A stretch of DNA of 64,000 bases from Caulobacter mirabilis (GTDB lineage Bacteria; Pseudomonadota; Alphaproteobacteria; Caulobacterales; Caulobacteraceae), in assembly GCF_002749615.1 (NCBI RefSeq), contig NZ_CP024201.1, positions 2,542,001 through 2,606,000 of the forward strand, given 5' to 3'. A program made the translations under genes and the position numbers. The notes under the pieces are model-generated. The model was not told where the DNA came from. It searched no databases and was given only the letters and a program-made list of their open reading frames with translations. Every line of letters starts with the position of its first letter. Position 1 is the first letter of the stretch. This document shows, piece after piece, positions 56,552-64,000 of this stretch.

Positions 56552-57265
56552 ATGCGCCTTATGCTGACCGTCGCCGCCGTCGCCCTGCTCACCGCCTGCA
56601 GCCCCTCGCAGCCCAAGGCGGATCCCGAGTTCGGGGCCAAGGTGCGCGCCTATCTGCTCGAGCATCCCGAGCTCCTGGTCGAAATGAGCGAGAAGCTGGA
56701 GGTCAAACAGGCCGAGGCTTCGCGTCAGAAGGCCTTGGCCGGCATCGGCGCCAATCGCGACAAGCTTGAGCGCGACCCCCGCGACCACGTCCTGAATCCG
56801 GACGGCAAGATCACGGTGGTGCAGTTCTTCGACTACAACTGCGGCTACTGCAAACTGATCGCCCCGCAGGTCCTGACCATGGCCAAGGAGAACCCGGACG
56901 TCCGGTTCGTGTTCAAGGACCTGGTCATCTTCGGCGAGGCCAGCGAGTACTCGGCCGCCGGCGCCTCGCTGGCCAAGACGTCCGAGCAGTACAAGGCGAT
57001 CCACAACGCCTTCATGTCCACCAAGCCGCTGAACGACGAGGCGGTCGACCGGATCCTGAAGGCCAACGGCGTCGACCCGGCCGAAGCCCGCAAGGCCCAG
57101 TCGGACGCCAAGCGCAAGGCCTACATCAAGGACGTCCATACCCTGGCCGAGACGCTCGGCATCCAGGGCACGCCGGCGTTCATCATCGGCGACGTGCTGA
57201 TCCCCGGCGCCGACGGCGCCGCGCTCAAGGCCGCTGTCGCCAACGCCAAGAAGAAGGCGAGCTGA
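56552..57265 (+). CDS. DsbA-family thioredoxin-fold lipoprotein
   Basis: A 237-residue lipoprotein (LLTACSPS lipobox) with a short helical N-terminal extension (EHPELLVEMSEKLEVKQAEAS) and a DsbA/ScsC-like thioredoxin fold. The redox site is C97-G-Y-C100 (DYNCGYCK) and the cis-Pro is in GIQGTPAFIIG. The extension resembles the trimerisation stalk of ScsC-type proteins, so it may be a disulfide isomerase or oxidase. Context with the M48 protease suggests envelope protein folding. Confidence 0.9.
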   Translation: MRLMLTVAAVALLTACSPSQPKADPEFGAKVRAYLLEHPELLVEMSEKLEVKQAEASRQKALAGIGANRDKLERDPRDHVLNPDGKITVVQFFDYNCGYCKLIAPQVLTMAKENPDVRFVFKDLVIFGEASEYSAAGASLAKTSEQYKAIHNAFMSTKPLNDEAVDRILKANGVDPAEARKAQSDAKRKAYIKDVHTLAETLGIQGTPAFIIGDVLIPGADGAALKAAVANAKKKAS

Positions 57266-57276
57266 GCCGCGCCTGC

Positions 57277-57308
57277 CCGCTCATCCTCGCGAAGGCGGGG
57301 ATGAGCGG
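57277..57308. terminator. Hairpin between convergent DsbA-family gene and thiG
   Basis: 10 bp stem CCGCTCATCC (57277-57286) with GGATGAGCGG (57299-57308), loop TCGCGAAGGCGG. It resembles half of the GGCGAAGGCC interspersed family and may act as a bidirectional terminator. Confidence 0.6.
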
Positions 57309-57324
57309 ACGAAGATCGCCGCGC

Positions 57325-58128
57325 CTAGATCAGCCCTGCCAGCGGCGACGACGGATCGGCGTACATCCGCCTGGGCATCCGCCCCGCCAGATACGCTTCC
57401 CGGCCGGCGATGACGGCGTGCTTCATCGCCACCGCCATGCGGATCGGGTCGCGCGCCTCGGCGATCGCGGTGTTCATCAGGATGCCGTCACAGCCCAGCT
57501 CCATGCCGACCGTGGCGTCCGAGGCCGTGCCCACGCCGGCGTCGACCAGCACCGGCACCTTGGCCTGTTCGACGATGAGCCGCAGGTTGACCTTGTTCTG
57601 GATGCCCAGACCCGAGCCGATCGGCGCGCCCAGCGGCATGATGGCGGCGGCGCCGGCCTCTTCCAGCTTGCGGGCGTAGACGATGTCGTCGGTGCAGTAG
57701 ACCATCACGTCGAAGCCCTCGGCGACCAGCAGCTTCAGCGCCCGCAAGGTCTCCTCCATGTCCGGATAGAGGGTCTTGGGATCGCTCAGCACCTCCAGCT
57801 TGACCAGCGTCCAGCCGCCGGCCTCGCGCGCCAGGCGCAGGGTCCGCACCGCGTCCTCGCCCGTGAAGCAACCCGCCGTGTTGGGCAGATAGGTGAACCG
57901 GTCCGGCTTGATGAAGTCCATCAGCAGCGGCTGGCTGGGGTCGGAGATGTTCACCCGGCGCACGGCCACGGTGACGATCTCGGCTCCGGCGGCCTCGGCC
58001 GCGGCGGCGTTGGTCGCGTAATCCTTGTACTTTCCCGTGCCGACGATCAGGCGCGAGGAGAAGGTGCGTCCGGCGACGGTCCAGGTGTCGGCGGATGCGG
58101 CGGCGATATCGGTCACGGGGGCGTTCAT
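57325..58128 (-). CDS. thiG: Thiazole synthase
   Basis: A 267-residue TIM-barrel enzyme forming the thiazole of thiamine from deoxyxylulose phosphate, dehydroglycine and ThiS thiocarboxylate. The Schiff-base Lys is K110 (LVKLEVL), with [18 protein letters not shown]-like [38 protein letters not shown] and [11 protein letters not shown] matching the family. The start ATG at 58128 is chosen from family length. Unusually, no thiS, thiO, thiE or thiC is adjacent in the window, and I see no TPP riboswitch in the 133 bp upstream. Confidence 0.95.
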   Translation of the reverse strand: MNAPVTDIAAASADTWTVAGRTFSSRLIVGTGKYKDYATNAAAAEAAGAEIVTVAVRRVNISDPSQPLLMDFIKPDRFTYLPNTAGCFTGEDAVRTLRLAREAGGWTLVKLEVLSDPKTLYPDMEETLRALKLLVAEGFDVMVYCTDDIVYARKLEEAGAAAIMPLGAPIGSGLGIQNKVNLRLIVEQAKVPVLVDAGVGTASDATVGMELGCDGILMNTAIAEARDPIRMAVAMKHAVIAGREAYLAGRMPRRMYADPSSPLAGLI

Positions 58129-58261
58129 GGGAGCGGTGTACGCCGCATCGGCCGCCGCTGGAAGTCCAGCCCCGTCCCCTGCATCGATCCTGCACAGGAG
58201 CGGTTCGCGCCCTGCATCCCTGCCCCGTTGACCCTGCGCGCGGCTCGCCGATGATGCAGCC

Positions 58262-58966
58262 ATGTCGCACACCATCCTGATCGCCGACGACGACCCGCAT
58301 ATTCGGCAGCTGCTCGCCTTCGCCCTCTCCAAGGCCGGGCTGGCCACGCGGGAGGCCGAGGACGGCGAGGCCGCCTTGGCCTCGATCGCCGCCCAGGCGC
58401 CGGACCTGGTCGTCCTCGACATCAACATGCCACGGATGAACGGCCTGGACGTCTGCCGCCGCATCCGGGCCCAGGGCGACCTGCCGATCCTGTTTCTCAG
58501 CTCCCGCGACGACGAGATCGACCGGGTGCTCGGCATCGAGCTGGGCGGCGACGACTACGTCGTGAAACCGTTCAGCCCCCGCGAGGTGACCGCCCGCGTC
58601 CAGGCCATCCTGCGGCGCGCCCGGGTCCCCGCGGCGACAGTCGAGCCGGGCGGCGTCATCACCCACGGCCGCCTGGCCGTCGACCTGGAAGGCTGGAGCG
58701 CCCAGTGGGCCGGCGCCGATGTCGCGCTGACCGTCACCGAGTTCGGCATCCTTCGCGCCCTGGCCGGAGCCCCGACGCGGGTCTTCACCCGCGACGCCAT
58801 CATCGACCGCCTGCACGGTCCCGGCTTCGCGATCACCGACCGCACCATCGACAGCCATGTCCGCAACCTGCGCGGCAAGTTCGCGGCCGTCGGCGGCAGC
58901 GACGTGGTCGAGACCAAACCCGGCGTCGGCTATCGGCTGGGAGCCTGCGCCGGCGCGCCGGCGTGA
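58262..58966 (+). CDS. OmpR-family response regulator
   Basis: A 234-residue two-component regulator. The receiver domain has acidic residues DDD near position 10, phosphoacceptor D53 (VVLDINMP), and K in [10 protein letters not shown]. The winged-helix output domain is at about 140-230 ([49 protein letters not shown]). It overlaps the kinase gene by 4 bp (GTGA). The sequence looks most like CreB/BaeR-type regulators; targets are unknown. Confidence 0.94.
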   Translation: MSHTILIADDDPHIRQLLAFALSKAGLATREAEDGEAALASIAAQAPDLVVLDINMPRMNGLDVCRRIRAQGDLPILFLSSRDDEIDRVLGIELGGDDYVVKPFSPREVTARVQAILRRARVPAATVEPGGVITHGRLAVDLEGWSAQWAGADVALTVTEFGILRALAGAPTRVFTRDAIIDRLHGPGFAITDRTIDSHVRNLRGKFAAVGGSDVVETKPGVGYRLGACAGAPA

Positions 58967-60549
58967 TCGAGGCGCTCAAGACCCTCCTCAAGCGCCATTG
59001 GCCGGCGCTGCACCTGCGCACCATCCTGCTAGCGATGCTGTTCTTCGCCGCGGCCATGCCCGGCCTGACCGCCATCTTCCTGCGGGTCTACGAAAACACC
59101 CTGGTGCGTCAGACCGAGGCCGAGCTGGTCGCCCAGAGCGCGGCGCTGGCGGCCTCGGCGCGGGTCTTCTGGCCCGGCGCGCCCGAGACGGACACGCCCG
59201 CGCTCAAGCGCGAGCCGGGCTACTACCGCCCGGAGTTGACCACGATCGACCTGAGTTCGTCGCCGGTCCTGCCCGAGCGTGAGCCCGCGCGCGTCGCGAC
59301 CCAGCCCGCCGATCCCGCCGCCGCGGCGACCGCGACCTTGCTGACGCCGGTGTTCGACCGCACCAGCCAGACCACGCTGGCCTCCATCATCCTGCTCGAC
59401 CGCAACGGCCGCGAGGTGTTCGGCCCCGACGTCGGCCGCAGCCTGGCCCACCTGCCAGAGGTGAAGTCGGCCCTGGCCGACGATCCGAGCACCGTGCTGC
59501 GCCGCAACGGCGCCTATCAGCAGCGCTACGCCTTCGAATGGCTCAGCCGCGCCTCGGCCATTCGCCTGCATCACGCCCGGCCGATCCGAGTCGGCGACCG
59601 GGTCGTCGGCGCCCTGCTGGTGTCGCGGTCGCCGCGGGCGCTGTTCCGCGGCATCTACGAGGACAAGGGCAAGATCGCGCTCGGCGTGGCCGGCATCTTC
59701 GGTCTGCTGGTGGTGTTGGCGGGCCTCGTCTCGCGCGGGGTCACCCGTCCGATCGAGGGCCTCAGCGCCGCCTCGCGCGAGGTCGCCGCCGGCCGGGGGA
59801 CGGTGCCGGAAACGCCCCAGACGGCGGCCATCGAGATCCGCCAGCTCTACGAGGACTTCCGGCATATGGCCCAGGCCATCGACCGGCGCTCGCAGTACCT
59901 GCGCGACTTCGCGGCCGCCGTCAGCCACGAGTTCAAGACGCCGCTGGCCGGCATCGGCGGCGCCGTCGAACTGCTGCAGGACCACGGCGAGACCATGAGC
60001 CCGGCCGAGCGCGAGCGATTCCTGGCCAACATCGCCGCCGACAAGGATCGCCTCAATCAGCTGGTCACCCGCCTGCTGGAGCTGGCCCGGGCCGACATGG
60101 CCCGTCCCGAGGCCGGCGTGGCGGAGGACGTTGTGCGGCCGGCGCGACGCGTCGCCGACGCCCTCGGCGGGCGCGGCCTGACCATCGACCTACATCTGCC
60201 GTCGGACCTGCCTCGCGTGGCGGCGCCGGAGGCGACCGTCGAAACCGTGCTGACCATCCTGGTCGAGAACGCCCGCCAGGCCGGCGCGACCTCGGTGCGG
60301 ATCGAGGCGCGCGACACCTCGGACCAGCTCGTCCTGGCGGTGACGGACAACGGGCCCGGCGTCGCCGAGGCCGACCGCGAGCGGCTCTTCGAACCCTTCT
60401 TCACCAGTCGCCGGGCCCAGGGCGGCACCGGCCTGGGCCTGGCCATCGCCCGCTCCCTCCTGGCCGCCAGCGACGGCGCCATCACCTTGGCTCCATCGAC
60501 GGGCGGCGCTCGCTTCGAGGTCGTCCTGCCCCGCGCCGACGTCGCCTAG
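58963..60549 (+). CDS. Membrane sensor histidine kinase
   Basis: A 528-residue kinase, partner of the preceding regulator. It has an N-terminal membrane helix (TILLAMLFFAAAMPGLTAIFL), a periplasmic sensor of about 190 residues, and a second helix near residue 240 (IALGVAGIFGLLVVLAGLV). A HAMP-like linker (RGVTRPIEGLSAASREVAAG) leads to the H box (AVSHEFKTPL, H322) and a HATPase domain (LVENARQAGA, VTDNGPGV, GGTGLGLAIARS). The GTG start (58963) is in the regulator stop. The periplasmic signal is unknown. Confidence 0.93.
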   Translation: MIEALKTLLKRHWPALHLRTILLAMLFFAAAMPGLTAIFLRVYENTLVRQTEAELVAQSAALAASARVFWPGAPETDTPALKREPGYYRPELTTIDLSSSPVLPEREPARVATQPADPAAAATATLLTPVFDRTSQTTLASIILLDRNGREVFGPDVGRSLAHLPEVKSALADDPSTVLRRNGAYQQRYAFEWLSRASAIRLHHARPIRVGDRVVGALLVSRSPRALFRGIYEDKGKIALGVAGIFGLLVVLAGLVSRGVTRPIEGLSAASREVAAGRGTVPETPQTAAIEIRQLYEDFRHMAQAIDRRSQYLRDFAAAVSHEFKTPLAGIGGAVELLQDHGETMSPAERERFLANIAADKDRLNQLVTRLLELARADMARPEAGVAEDVVRPARRVADALGGRGLTIDLHLPSDLPRVAAPEATVETVLTILVENARQAGATSVRIEARDTSDQLVLAVTDNGPGVAEADRERLFEPFFTSRRAQGGTGLGLAIARSLLAASDGAITLAPSTGGARFEVVLPRADVA

Positions 60550-61712
60550 CCGCCCCAGATCTCGCGCGCGGCGCGGACATAGTTGCCGCCCAGGATCTTC
60601 TCGATCCGCCGGGACGGATGGCCTCGCTTGGCCAGCAGGCGCGCCAAGCGGCGGTACTGGTTCGGACCGGACAGGTCGGGCACCAGGAACAGGATGTCGG
60701 CCGACTCGCCGGTGGCGGCGATGCCCTGGCTGCGGCGAAGCTCGACGTAGGCCGCCTGCTCCTTGCGCGTCGCCTCGAAGTCGACCTCCGAGGCCCCGCC
60801 GTCCGTGCCGATCCCGACATGATCCTCGCCGCAGACCTTGAGCGCATGCTCGATGTGGGCGACCACGTCCTCGCCGGTCGGCTGCCGTCCGGGCGTCAGG
60901 AAGGGCATGAAATAGATGCCGACGAAGCCGCCCTTCTCGGCCACGCCGCGCAGCTCGGCGTCGGTCTTGTTGCGCGGACTCTCGGCGAGCGCCCGACAGC
61001 CGGTATGGCTGATCACGATCGGGGCCTTGGAGGCGGCGATGGCGTCCAGACAGATGCGTTCGCCGCTATGCGACAGGTCGATCATGCCCCGCTTGGCGTT
61101 CAGCCGCGCCACCACCTCGCGCCCGAACCGCGTCAGGCCGCGGTTCTGCGGCGCCATCGAGCCGTCGCCCAGGGGCGTGGCCAGGTTGTAGGTCAGCTGG
61201 AACTGCCGCACGCCAAGGTCGTGGAAGATATCGACCCGGTCGGCCCGGTCGCCGAGCATCAGGCTGTTCTGGAAACACAGGATCACGCCCAGCCTGCGCT
61301 CGTCGCGAGCGCGCAGGATGTCGGCCGCCGTCCGGATCGGCAGCGTCGTCGCCGAGTTCGCCCGCAGGATCTCCTGCCAGCGGCCGACCTCGCGCACGGT
61401 GTGCTCGAACGGATCGGCCGGCCCCGACACGTGGCCGACGGTCACCACCACGGCGGACAGACCGGCCTTGCGATGGTCCCCGATCGACCGGTCGTCGACC
61501 ATGCCGGGCCGGGTGTCGACGATGGTGCTCATCGGCGGATCGCCGGCCGGCGGAACGTAGCTGTCGCTGTTGAGCCCGCCCAAGGCGTTGACCACGGTCA
61601 TGCCCTTGATCGGATCCGGTTCCGCCGCCCGGGCCGCCGCGGCCATGGCCGGCGCCGCCAAGCCTGCGGCCAGCACGCCGCGTCGGGCGATTCCGTGTTT
61701 CGCTTCGGTCAT
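60546..61712 (-). CDS. M19 (renal dipeptidase-like) exported protein
   Basis: A 388-residue exported protein with an Arg-Arg signal (IARRGVLAAGLAAPAMAAAARA), possibly Tat-dependent. The M19 barrel keeps the later histidines (IDLSHSGE and VISHTGCRAL) and the terminal region VGIGTDGG. The N-terminal HxD is absent (NALGGLNSD) and the bridging Glu region reads ILCFQNSLM, a Gln variant that I recall in a subfamily. Dipeptidase activity is therefore uncertain. It converges with the kinase gene (CTAG overlap) and precedes an amidohydrolase-type operon partner in the other direction (14 bp). Confidence 0.85.
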   Translation of the reverse strand: MTEAKHGIARRGVLAAGLAAPAMAAAARAAEPDPIKGMTVVNALGGLNSDSYVPPAGDPPMSTIVDTRPGMVDDRSIGDHRKAGLSAVVVTVGHVSGPADPFEHTVREVGRWQEILRANSATTLPIRTAADILRARDERRLGVILCFQNSLMLGDRADRVDIFHDLGVRQFQLTYNLATPLGDGSMAPQNRGLTRFGREVVARLNAKRGMIDLSHSGERICLDAIAASKAPIVISHTGCRALAESPRNKTDAELRGVAEKGGFVGIYFMPFLTPGRQPTGEDVVAHIEHALKVCGEDHVGIGTDGGASEVDFEATRKEQAAYVELRRSQGIAATGESADILFLVPDLSGPNQYRRLARLLAKRGHPSRRIEKILGGNYVRAAREIWGG

Positions 61713-61726
61713 TTCCGTCTCCCCTC

Positions 61727-63748
61727 TCAGCGCTTCGAGGGCGCGATCCCCACCGCGCGGTAGAGCGCGTCCGGCTCGAAGATCACCCCGTCCTTCATGA
61801 CCAGCACGCCCTTGCGCAGATCGCCGATGTCGCGCTCCGGATCGCCCTCGACCAGCAGCAGGTCCGCCGCCTTGCCGACCTCGATCGACCCAAGACGGTC
61901 GGCGGCGCCCGCGACCTGGGCCGCGCCCAGCGTCGCGGTCCGCAGCGCCTGCGCCGGGGTCAGGCCGGCCTGGACGTAGAGCTCCAGCTCATGGAACAGA
62001 GCCAGGCTCGCCGCGCCGCTGTCGGTGCCGGCGACGACCGGCACGCCCCGGTCGTGGAGCAGCTTCAGCATCTCCAACAGGCGGCCGTAGGACTGGCCGT
62101 AGCGGGCCCGCTCGGCGTCGGTCTTGGCGAAGCCGGGCGCAGCGGCGCCGCGGCGCACGGTCGACGGCAGGCGGTCGGCGACGGCCGCGAGGCTGGGCGC
62201 GATCCGGCGCGGCCGGCCGGTCAGGACGTCCTCCATGGCGCCCATGGTCGGGTCGACGACGATCCGGCGGGTCGCCAGCAGCTCGACGAAGGCCTTCACC
62301 TCCGGCGAAGCCAGGTCCAGGCCCGCGCCCTTCTCGCCCACGGCGGTGAACCGCACCGGGCTGTTGGTCTTGGCGGCCACCTCCGGCCCCATGAAGTTCA
62401 GCATCCAGAAATTGGCGTGCTGGACCTCGTCGTAGCCGGCTCGGACGGCCTGCTCCATGGTCATCCCCGCCGGGACGTGGCCGCTGACCCGCAGGCCGCG
62501 CCGGTGCGCCTCCTCGATCAGCACCGGGACCAGCTCCGGCTTCAGGGAGCTGTAGAGCTTCACCTGCGGATAGCCGCGGCGGGCCCAGTCGGCGACCGTC
62601 GCGCGGGCGTTCTCGGGCGTGTCGACCAGCGCCTTGGTGGGCCCGGCCAGCGGGCCGACGCCGTCGATGATCCCGGCCATGAAGATGCGTGGCCCGACCA
62701 GCTCGCCCCTGTCGAAGGCCGCCTTCCGCCGGCCCAGGTCGTCGGGATCGTTGGCCAGGTCGCGAACGCTGGTCACGCCCGAGGCGATGTCGATCAGGCC
62801 GTCGCTGTCCTGGGCGATGTGGACGTGCATGTCGAACAGTCCCGGGACCAGGGTCCGGCCGCGGCCGTCGATGCGCTCGGCGTCCCTCGGGGCCGGCGTG
62901 CTGGACGCCGGGCCGACCGCGCGGATCCGGCCGCCCTCGACCACGACCGTCATTCCGGACCGGAAGACGCCCTTGACCGCGTCGTAGAGGGTCACGTCCT
63001 GGAAGGCGACCGAACCGGCCGGCCGCCGCCCCAGCGACCGCGCAGCGGCGACGGCGCGCTCACGCAGGACCGCGTCCTGGGCCGAGAGCAGCGCCGGCGC
63101 CGCCTCGGCCGCCAGGTCCGTGCGCGCCACGGCGACCCAGCTGCCGCCCTCGAACAGCAGCTCGCCCTTCGCGTCCAGCCAGATGGGGCTGGCCGAGAAG
63201 CCGAGCCCGTCGACGAGATAGAGGGTCGCTGTCGCCGGACCGGACGCCGTCTGGACCGTACGCTCCCCGCCGCTCTCGATCCGGGCGCGGCCGCCGGGCA
63301 GCAGCGCCAGCGTTCGAGACGGCGCCGCCAGCAGAGCCCGGGCCAGCGAAGCGCTGATCTCGGCGTTGAACTCGTACGGCAGGTAGTAGGCGCCGGCGTT
63401 CCCGGTCCCCTCGTCGGCGGCGCTGGTCCAGGTCACGGCGCCGTCCTTGGACGTCGCCCGCTCGTCCACCGGCGTCTTGAAGTAGCCGAGGCCGGTCACG
63501 CCCAGTTCGACCGGCAGGCCGTCCGCGCCGGTGCGCAGACGCGTCCTGGTCTCGGGCCCGCGCCCACGATCGACGTAGCTGTAGGCGATCTCCCGAACGC
63601 CCGCCCCGTCGCTGCGCACCGTCATGGCGCCTCGCGTCTGGCCCGCGATGGTGACCGTGTAGTCGCCGTCAGCCCGTACGGCCGTCCCTGTCAGCCACGC
63701 GCCCGCTCCGATCAGGGCGGCCAGGATCAAAGGGTGACGGAGACGCAT
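61727..63748 (-). CDS. Exported amidohydrolase with N-terminal extension
   Basis: A 673-residue protein: signal peptide (LAALIGAGAWLTGTAVRA), a beta-rich domain of about 230 residues before the amidohydrolase part, then a complete imidazolonepropionase-like barrel. Metal and catalytic residues are present: HVH (LFDMHVHIAQD), K in VKLYSS, H in SGHVPAG, H in VQHANF and D in VVAGTDSGA. It is upstream of and probably co-transcribed with the M19 gene (14 bp gap). Two secreted hydrolases together suggest peptide or dipeptide use, but substrates are unknown. Confidence 0.9.
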   Translation of the reverse strand: MRLRHPLILAALIGAGAWLTGTAVRADGDYTVTIAGQTRGAMTVRSDGAGVREIAYSYVDRGRGPETRTRLRTGADGLPVELGVTGLGYFKTPVDERATSKDGAVTWTSAADEGTGNAGAYYLPYEFNAEISASLARALLAAPSRTLALLPGGRARIESGGERTVQTASGPATATLYLVDGLGFSASPIWLDAKGELLFEGGSWVAVARTDLAAEAAPALLSAQDAVLRERAVAAARSLGRRPAGSVAFQDVTLYDAVKGVFRSGMTVVVEGGRIRAVGPASSTPAPRDAERIDGRGRTLVPGLFDMHVHIAQDSDGLIDIASGVTSVRDLANDPDDLGRRKAAFDRGELVGPRIFMAGIIDGVGPLAGPTKALVDTPENARATVADWARRGYPQVKLYSSLKPELVPVLIEEAHRRGLRVSGHVPAGMTMEQAVRAGYDEVQHANFWMLNFMGPEVAAKTNSPVRFTAVGEKGAGLDLASPEVKAFVELLATRRIVVDPTMGAMEDVLTGRPRRIAPSLAAVADRLPSTVRRGAAAPGFAKTDAERARYGQSYGRLLEMLKLLHDRGVPVVAGTDSGAASLALFHELELYVQAGLTPAQALRTATLGAAQVAGAADRLGSIEVGKAADLLLVEGDPERDIGDLRKGVLVMKDGVIFEPDALYRAVGIAPSKR

Positions 63749-63946
63749 GGAAGACCTCAGAGGGACGCCGATTCAGCGACCATTGTTCCACACCGGGCCG
63801 CGTCTTCCAGACTGTTGACGGCGAATGGCGGTGAACGGTCGTCTCGGCGCGGCGGACGGCGCCGCAACGTCTGCACCGTTTCTCCACATCGCCTCCCTCA
63901 CCGCTGCCTCGGCGCGGCTCAGTCTAGCCGGTTCGTGGAGGCGTGG

Positions 63947-64000
63947 ATGAGTCACACCGAACAGCACAACGGGTATGCGGTGGTCGTGCAGCGCGCGGCG
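63947..64000 (+). CDS. Start of an unidentified gene leaving the window
   Basis: The ATG at 63947 with GGAG at 63937-63940 opens a frame (MSHTEQHNGYAVVVQRAA) that runs off the right edge after 18 codons. It is divergent from the exported amidohydrolase, with about 200 bp between them. Too short to identify. Confidence 0.55.
   Translation, partial: MSHTEQHNGYAVVVQRAA

Noticed and set aside
58129-58261. TPP riboswitch upstream of thiG
   Set aside because: None of the conserved TPP-aptamer blocks is visible in this short gap.
63773-63967. A 64-codon frame on the minus strand upstream of the amidohydrolase
   Set aside because: No ribosome site, no family, overlaps the likely divergent promoter region.

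Overview
This 64 kb window is a stretch of GC-rich alphaproteobacterial chromosome, most likely from the Caulobacteraceae (Caulobacter/Phenylobacterium-like). Pointers are: an M23 endopeptidase-bactofilin pair next to TonB-dependent receptors; an RNase E with an acidic insert in its S1 domain and a C-terminal GWW tail; an iscR-led suf operon; and short palindromic repeats in many intergenic gaps. I see no tRNA, rRNA, CRISPR array, prophage, transposase or plasmid functions. Gene density is high, with many 1-4 bp stop/start overlaps and several GTG or TTG starts.

Layout. 0-14 kb: 3' end of glnA with its terminator, a TonB-dependent receptor, two tandem Kazal-type lipoproteins, two overlapping amidohydrolases (the second without metal ligands), an esterase-like lipoprotein, parE, the trehalose pair otsB-otsA, a small secreted protein and a membrane acyltransferase. 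14-27 kb: DEAD-box helicase; a three-gene operon (GNAT, NAD(P)-binding protein, MDR reductase) divergent from a TetR regulator across a palindromic operator; a VOC protein; coniferyl-type aldehyde dehydrogenase; a GGDEF protein; MFS transporter; crotonase; TfoX-N protein divergent from a second TetR regulator with two operator-like sites; PlsC-like acyltransferase; DUF559 protein.

27-35 kb holds one long minus-strand iron-sulfur operon: iscR, a NifS/IscS-type cysteine desulfurase, sufB, an inserted VOC gene, sufC, sufD, sufS, sufT-like and a sufA-like carrier. A 27 bp perfect inverted repeat lies between the last two genes. 35-40.6 kb: hydrolase, ppa, a small membrane protein, a NamZ-like hydrolase with a DOMON-like partner, tyrS (with a candidate Tyr-Tyr leader peptide) and a bcp-type peroxiredoxin.

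40.8-52 kb is rich in envelope genes: M23 endopeptidase plus bactofilin, a TonB receptor/membrane protein/PepSY module probably for siderophore iron, prfB (with a programmed +1 frameshift that hides its true start), PBP1A and an AMIN-domain amidase. 52-64 kb: rne with a 0.4 kb leader region, an M48 protease and DsbA-family lipoprotein, a solitary thiG, an OmpR-type two-component pair, an M19 dipeptidase-like protein with a further amidohydrolase, and the first 18 codons of a gene leaving the window.

Most of the window is conserved housekeeping. I do not see an obvious new multi-gene system. The best leads are the tyrS leader, the metal-less amidohydrolase partner, the co-varying cysteine pair in the Kazal lipoproteins, the VOC gene inside the suf operon, and the two repeat families.
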